This document shows positions 13,996 through 18,037 of a stretch of 18,037 nucleotides of DNA, one piece after another. The DNA is taken from the NCBI GenBank assembly GCA_021786455.1, contig JAJYNF010000309.1, positions 1 to 18,037 on the forward strand. Direction: 5' to 3'. This stretch comes from Acidobacteriota bacterium (GTDB lineage Bacteria > Acidobacteriota > Terriglobia > UBA7540). The first letter of the stretch is position 1. Each line of letters starts with the position of its first letter. The translations under genes and the position numbers were made by a program. The notes under the pieces were generated by a model. The model was not told where the DNA came from. It made no database searches and saw only the letters and a list, made by a program, of their open reading frames with translations.

Positions 13996-15546
13996 TCAGT
14001 GGCGGAAGTGGCGGCGTCCGGTCAACAACATGGCAACGCCCGATCGGTTGGCGGCAGCAATGACATCCGCATCACGCACCGAGCCGCCCGGTTGGATGAC
14101 TGCTGTCACGCCCGCCTCAGCGGCGGCCTCCAGTCCGTCAGGAAAAGGGAAGAAGGCGTCCGATGCGGCGACGCTGCCCTGGACTTCATGTTGGAGTTCG
14201 CGGGCTTTCCAGATGGCCAATTTGACAGCATCCACGCGGCTCATCTGACCCGCGCCCACGCCGACCAAGACTCCCGCTTGCGCCAACACGATGGCGTTCG
14301 ACTTGACGTGCTTGACCACTCGCCAGGCAAAGGCCAGCGCACGGAGCTCATCGTCGGAAGGCTGCCTTTGGGTAACACATTTCCACTCCTTCGGGTCCTC
14401 CGCCAGCGTGTCAGCAGTCTGAACCAGCAAGCCGCCACCAATGGTCTTGAATTGCCAGCCCTCTTCGTCCTGGTGGGCGGACATATCCATCAAACGCAAA
14501 TTCTTTTTGGCACCCAGCCGCTCCAGGCTTTCGGGCGAAAAGCCGGGAGCGATGATGGCCTCCACAAACAATTTAGATAAGGCTTCGGCCGTGGGACCAT
14601 CCAGTGGCCGATTGAAAGCAATCACCGAACCAAAAGCGGAGACTGGATCGACGTTGAGCGCCGCGTGGTAACTCTGCACCAACGTGGGGGCCGTGGCGGC
14701 GCCGCACGGATTGGTATGTTTGATGATTGCCGTTGCCGGCTCGGCGAATTCCTCGACGAGCCGCCAAGCGGCTTCGAGGTCCACCAGATTATTGAAAGAG
14801 AGTTCTTTCCCTTGCAGTTGTGGCGCAAAGGCCAGGCCGCGTCCCTGGGCGATGGGATTGCGGTAGAGCGCGGCTTGCTGATGCGGGTTTTCACCGTATC
14901 GAAGGTCCATGACTTTGGGGTAGGTCAGGCTCAGGTGCTGAGGCCACGGTTGCCCAGCCCGCTGTTCGAGCACGCGGACAATGAAGCTATCGTAGGCGGC
15001 GGTTGCCGCGAAGGCCTTGCGGGCGAGTCTCCATCGCGTTTCACGGGAAATGCTGACACCGCTTTGCCGGGCTTCATCCAAGAGCGGACCGTAATCCGCA
15101 GGATCAACGACTATGGCGACATCGTCAAAGTTCTTGGCTGCCGACCGGATCATGGCCGGCCCGCCAATGTCAATATTCTCGATGAGCTGTTCTAAAGAAG
15201 AGCCCTCGGTCGCCGCAACTCGCTCGAACGGATAAAGGTTAACCGCAACGAGGTCAATGGGCTCGATGGCATGAGTTTTGAGGGTCGCTTGGTGTTCGGG
15301 ATTGGCCCGAACCGCCAAAATAGCCCCATGGACTCGCGGGTGCAGAGTCTTGACGCGGCCATCGAGTATTTCCGGAAATCCCGTGATCGAAGCAACGTCG
15401 CGCGCGGAAATGCCATTTTCCCTCAACAGCCGAGCGGTGCCACCCGTCGAGATGATTTCAACGCCCATGTTGGACAGCCCGGCGGCAAAGTCCGCGATCC
15501 CTGTTTTGTCGCTGACACTCAGCAATGCGCGGGCAATCTTCTTCAT
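13996..15546 (-). CDS. purH: Bifunctional AICAR formyltransferase / IMP cyclohydrolase
   Basis: Catalyses the last two steps of purine synthesis, formylating AICAR with 10-formyl-THF and closing the ring to IMP. The product is 516 residues, in the normal range. The N-terminal MGS-like cyclohydrolase domain has LLSVSDKTGI, STGGTARLL, TGFPEILDGRVKTLHPRVHG and NLYPFE. The transformylase domain has RYGENPHQQAALYR, GKELSFNNLVDLEAAW, KHTNPCGAA (catalytic Lys-His), SAFGSVIAFNRPL, KSNAIVLA, GVGAGQMSRVDAV and SDAFFPFPDGLE. It ends in TGRRHFRH as expected. ATG 15546 has GAGAGG seven bases upstream. In-frame ATGs at 15552 and 15561 are alternatives with worse spacing. No other pur gene is adjacent. Confidence 0.97.
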   Translation of the reverse strand: MKKIARALLSVSDKTGIADFAAGLSNMGVEIISTGGTARLLRENGISARDVASITGFPEILDGRVKTLHPRVHGAILAVRANPEHQATLKTHAIEPIDLVAVNLYPFERVAATEGSSLEQLIENIDIGGPAMIRSAAKNFDDVAIVVDPADYGPLLDEARQSGVSISRETRWRLARKAFAATAAYDSFIVRVLEQRAGQPWPQHLSLTYPKVMDLRYGENPHQQAALYRNPIAQGRGLAFAPQLQGKELSFNNLVDLEAAWRLVEEFAEPATAIIKHTNPCGAATAPTLVQSYHAALNVDPVSAFGSVIAFNRPLDGPTAEALSKLFVEAIIAPGFSPESLERLGAKKNLRLMDMSAHQDEEGWQFKTIGGGLLVQTADTLAEDPKEWKCVTQRQPSDDELRALAFAWRVVKHVKSNAIVLAQAGVLVGVGAGQMSRVDAVKLAIWKARELQHEVQGSVAASDAFFPFPDGLEAAAEAGVTAVIQPGGSVRDADVIAAANRSGVAMLLTGRRHFRH

Positions 15547-15574
15547 GTCCATACCTCTCATCGGCTCCTGTTTG

Positions 15575-15604
15575 TTGTGGCTCCGCTGGCCCACAATTTG
15601 TCAA
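15575..15604 (-). promoter_or_regulatory. purH upstream region: consensus -35 and inverted repeat
   Basis: On the minus strand a perfect TTGACA (15599-15604) is followed by TTGTGG-N10-CCACAA (15575-15596), a dyad covering the place where a -10 box would lie. No good -10 is visible at 16-18 bases, so an activator or repressor may act here. The dyad ends 28 bases before ATG 15546. Confidence 0.35.
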
Positions 15605-15688
15605 GCAGACTTCCTGATGAAACGCTCCCCGAAAAAGCGGCGTCCCGGGTCGTTCGCAGGCGAAGCAGGGAGCAGCAAGCTTTCAGTG

Positions 15689-16228
15689 CTATTCCGCTTT
15701 GACCGCGGTGAACTTAACCCGGCCGTCGTCCACCGATACCGTGAATTGCACCTTTTGGCAGCCCAGTGTCTGCTTGAGTTGCGCGGTTTTCTCGCGGACA
15801 AATCGGTAGAAGGCCGCCGGGTCTAGGCGATCCGTGCTTTCGCCAACGCGGCGTTTGGCCTCGAGCAGCGCGCTCAGGAGTTGGCTCACTTTTTCCTTTT
15901 CGAGATCCGGGTTTGCGCAGACGACTCGGATTGAAGCTTCCGGCGGACGGCGGCGCGGAACGGTCTCGCGGCCTTCTTCTTTGTCACGCAATTTCCTCCG
16001 CCAGAGCTCGCTATGAACCGCGTATTTCTGGACCAGTTGGTTTAAGCGAAATCGCTGCGCAAAGTTAAGTTGGCTGGCATCACTAGAAAACTTCTTGACC
16101 GTCTGTTCCACGCGATACAACGTATCCTGGGGTGGGCGAGGCGTTCCGCCGTTAAAGTAAGATTCATACTCGATCTTCAGGCGGCGAATATTATCTTCGA
16201 GTCTGTTCAACTCCTCATCAACCGTCAC
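15689..16228 (-). CDS. Conserved protein resembling the MXAN_5187 C-terminal domain
   Basis: A 179-residue cytoplasmic-looking protein without signal or membrane segment. Residues 1-25 are a charged helical start (VDEELNRLEDNIRRLKIEYE). Then comes YFNGGTPRPPQDTLYRVEQT and LNFAQRFRLNQLVQKYAVHS with ELWRRKLRDKEEGR, which I recognise from proteins carrying the so-called MXAN_5187 C-terminal domain of myxobacteria and acidobacteria. The C-terminal half from about residue 95 (IRVVCANPDLEKEKVSQLL) looks like an alpha/beta domain ending in VQFTVSVDDGRVKFTAVK. No function is known to me. The GTG start at 16228 has GAGGT about eight bases upstream. It lies 142 bases before purH and 114 after the flavoprotein gene. 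Confidence 0.7.
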   Translation of the reverse strand: MTVDEELNRLEDNIRRLKIEYESYFNGGTPRPPQDTLYRVEQTVKKFSSDASQLNFAQRFRLNQLVQKYAVHSELWRRKLRDKEEGRETVPRRRPPEASIRVVCANPDLEKEKVSQLLSALLEAKRRVGESTDRLDPAAFYRFVREKTAQLKQTLGCQKVQFTVSVDDGRVKFTAVKAE

Positions 16229-16342
16229 CGAAAGACCTCGAAGGGGAATGTAAGATGGATTATAACCCCTCGCCGGTCTCTGCCGTCAAACCAATATGGC
16301 GGAATGGCATTTTCCCTCAACCGTTGCCGGAGGGGACAGGTA

Positions 16343-17068
16343 TCAATTGTACCCGTCGAATTCATCCACGCGAATGTCCTGCGCCGGGATGCCGGCGGCG
16401 CTTAACTCCGCTCCGAGCGCAACGACGAAGCCTGGAGGCCCCGCAAGATAGTATTCAGCGCCATCGAGGCTGCCCAGCCGGCGCTGAAGCCCTGCGACTC
16501 CCAGGCGGCCCGTGGGACCGTTCCAAACTCGGTTCGATTTTTCTATCTGTGTCATCAAGGGAACGAAGCGGAAATTCGGATTCGCTTCCCCCGTTTGGGT
16601 TAACTCCTCGAGAAAGGCTGCGTCCTCCGGCCGTCGGTTGGAGTAAAAGAGAAAAATCAGGCGCGCCGATCCGCGATGAATTGCCTCCAGCGCCATGCTT
16701 CGGAACGGGGTGACGCCAATTCCTCCCGCCAAGAGAACAGCCGGGCGGGAGGTTTCGGTTGACAAGATGAAATTGCCGTAAGGCCCGGCAAGTTTTAACT
16801 CCGTGCCCGGCGCCAGGCGGCTGAGCGCCCGCTTGAAGGCGCTATCCCGCATTCGCGTCGCCACCATCAAGTTGTTTTCGTGCGGCGCGCTTGAAAGTGT
16901 GAATGCCCGCGTATTGCCTTCTGCATCGGTCTCCGGCGGATCCACAAGTGTTAGATTGACGAACTGCCCACCCCGATAAGCGAACTCCGACGGCTTCTCG
17001 AAGTAGAAACCCAGCGTGCTGGCGGCAAGTTCCCGTTGGGCTTTCAGCCGAACCCTATAAGTGGGCAT
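16343..17068 (-). CDS. FAD/NAD(P)-binding ferredoxin-reductase-like oxidoreductase
   Basis: A stand-alone FNR-type flavoprotein of 241 residues that should pass electrons between NAD(P)H and a redox partner. The N-terminal beta barrel has GQFVNLTLVDPP and RAFTLSS (54-60) for FAD. The nucleotide domain has GGIGVTPFRSM (115-125) and YYLAGPPGFVVAL near the end. It finishes with the short VDEFDGYN tail that I associate with a subgroup lacking a fused [2Fe-2S] domain. No iron-sulfur cysteines are present. AAGGG six bases before ATG 17068 supports this start over an upstream in-frame start at 17095. No partner ferredoxin or oxygenase is in the window, so the pathway is open. Confidence 0.88.
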   Translation of the reverse strand: MPTYRVRLKAQRELAASTLGFYFEKPSEFAYRGGQFVNLTLVDPPETDAEGNTRAFTLSSAPHENNLMVATRMRDSAFKRALSRLAPGTELKLAGPYGNFILSTETSRPAVLLAGGIGVTPFRSMALEAIHRGSARLIFLFYSNRRPEDAAFLEELTQTGEANPNFRFVPLMTQIEKSNRVWNGPTGRLGVAGLQRRLGSLDGAEYYLAGPPGFVVALGAELSAAGIPAQDIRVDEFDGYN

Positions 17069-17199
17069 CTCAACCCTTTCGCCGCGCGGCGGCAACCCGG
17101 CGGGTGCGCGATTTCTGGCCTAGCGACCGCTCATCGTATTTCGCTCAAGCCAAAGAGAACCCCGCCTCGAGGAACGCGCTTGGCGTCGCGCTGGCCACG

Positions 17200-17862
17200 T
17201 TAGTGGGCGGTTTGGCGCGCGGAGCGGATGGATTCGACGTAGCGGCGAGCATTTTCCGTAATGGTTTCCAACTTGCCCTCGCGCAGCGCGGCCGCGTTAA
17301 CCAGTTCACCCCCGACAGCCACCGCCGCTGCCCCTGCTTGGATATATTGCGGCGCGGTTTTCAAGTCCACACCTCCCGTCGGAACGAACTCAATGTGAGG
17401 AAACGGACTGCGGAGAGCTTTTATATAGCGCGGACCTCCAACCGGCTCACAGGGAAAGATTTTGACCATATCCGCCCCGCGCTGCCACGCCAGAACAATT
17501 TCCGTAGGACTCAGCGCTCCGGGGATGACCCCCTTACTGTAACGCTGGGCCGTTTCGATGACTTTGGGATTGACCGAAGGCGCAACGATGAATTCGGCGC
17601 CGGAGAGAATCGCTGCGCGGCAAGTCTCGGGATCAAGAATCGTCCCGGCGCCGATCAAAGCCTGGTTGCCCATCTGCCCCGCCACACGCTCCAGGACGCG
17701 AAGCGGATGCGGGACGGTCATCGTAATTTCAACTACATTCAATCCGCCTTTCACAATCGCTTCGACGGCTCGCGCCGCATCCTCGCCCGATGAAACACGC
17801 ACAATCGAAATCACTCCGAGCTCGCGAATTGAATCCAGAGCCCTTTGCTTTGACCAGGTCAT
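17200..17862 (-). CDS. eda: 2-keto-3-deoxy-6-phosphogluconate / 4-hydroxy-2-oxoglutarate aldolase
   Basis: Class I aldolase that cleaves KDPG to pyruvate and glyceraldehyde-3-phosphate (Entner-Doudoroff and uronate routes), or the related hydroxy-oxoglutarate. The 220-residue TIM barrel shows GVISIVRVSSGEDA with Arg22, VVEITMTVPHPL with Glu45, IGAGTILDPE, FIVAPSVNPKV, GVIPGALSPTEIVLAW, VKIFPCEPVGGPRYIKAL with Schiff-base Lys134, and FVPTGGVDLKTA. ATG 17862 has GAGG six bases upstream. No edd or sugar-acid dehydratase or kinase is in view, so the physiological substrate is not settled; KDPGal or another 2-keto-3-deoxy sugar acid is possible. A 131-base gap separates it from the flavoprotein gene. 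Confidence 0.9.
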   Translation of the reverse strand: MTWSKQRALDSIRELGVISIVRVSSGEDAARAVEAIVKGGLNVVEITMTVPHPLRVLERVAGQMGNQALIGAGTILDPETCRAAILSGAEFIVAPSVNPKVIETAQRYSKGVIPGALSPTEIVLAWQRGADMVKIFPCEPVGGPRYIKALRSPFPHIEFVPTGGVDLKTAPQYIQAGAAAVAVGGELVNAAALREGKLETITENARRYVESIRSARQTAH

Positions 17863-18037
17863 TGCTTTGCCTCATCCCTGCGCTCATTCACCTTAGCACG
17901 GCCAAGGCGTCGGCGCGAAGTCCTCGCTCTTGGTGACCGCGCGGAGAGCTAGCCCCTGCGCAGGCCAGGTTCGGGCGGCACCCCTAGCACGGATCAAGAG
18001 GGTTGTGCCGATTTCGTCTTCCGCACGATGCCCGTGG

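Noticed and set aside
17104..17793. Plus-strand frame of 229 codons opposite the aldolase
   Set aside because: Antisense to a well-supported gene, with no motif or ribosome site that stands out.
17863..18037. Possible coding ends at the right edge (minus-strand frame ending QPS-stop at 17994, and another open to 17893)
   Set aside because: Only 13 and 47 codons are visible, with no recognisable motif and competing frames. I see nothing else firm in this stretch, apart from a ten-base palindrome CCTGCGCAGG at 17955-17964.
1..18037. tRNA, rRNA, CRISPR, transposase or phage signals
   Set aside because: No tRNA-like arms, regularly spaced repeats, integrase/transposase motifs or terminal inverted repeats were found on reading both strands.

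Overview
The window reads as chromosomal DNA of an acidobacterium (Acidobacteriota, probably Terriglobia-like). The strongest evidence is the co-occurrence of three family types best known from that phylum. These are two secreted VWFA-related 'acidobacterial' proteins, a PadR regulator of the acidobacterial type, and the N-terminus of an ADOP-type (acidobacterial duplicated orphan permease) ABC permease. The PadR gene and the permease are both broken. I saw no tRNA, rRNA, CRISPR array, transposase or prophage gene. Most of the window is dense core metabolism and RNA-modification genes with short gaps; no gap exceeds about 190 bases.

Layout. 1-57: possible tail of a + strand gene. 91-2283 (-): sugar-phosphate isomerase/epimerase-like TIM barrel followed by a class I/II aminotransferase, six bases apart. 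2386-3219 (-): protein with two PilZ domains around a four-cysteine insert. 3367-5674 (+): gltX and rlmB, one base apart. 5753-6904 (+): first VWFA-related exported protein. 6930-8590 (-): acpS, then an exported protein with two TonB-C-like modules, then an exported protein of unknown function, all tightly spaced. 8808-9719 (+): laccase-domain purine nucleoside phosphorylase, overlapping tail-to-tail with rlmN (9700-10803, -). 10985-12163 (+): PLP trans-sulfuration enzyme with a GC-rich, self-complementary leader. 12201-12707: wreck of a PadR/ADOP locus. 12765-13883 (+): second VWFA-related exported protein. 13996-17862 (-): KDPG/KHG aldolase, ferredoxin-reductase-like flavoprotein, MXAN_5187-C-like protein and purH.

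How the genes work together. Several serve translation: GltX charges tRNA-Glu, while RlmB and RlmN modify 23S rRNA near the peptidyl-transferase centre. Others are central metabolism: PurH ends IMP synthesis, the trans-sulfuration enzyme serves Met/Cys supply, the aldolase feeds pyruvate from sugar acids, and AcpS activates acyl carrier protein. The envelope and signalling part (PilZ, tandem TonB-C protein, two VWFA proteins with degenerate metal sites) is the lineage-specific, poorly understood fraction.

I do not see a clear new defence or mobile system. The best second looks are the PadR/ADOP deletion scar with its operator-like palindrome and REP-like repeats, the PilZ-CxxC-PilZ architecture, the AcpS/tandem-TonB-C/unknown operon, and the structured leader before the trans-sulfuration gene. 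Start codons were chosen by reading Shine-Dalgarno spacing and remembered family N-termini; no alignment could be run.
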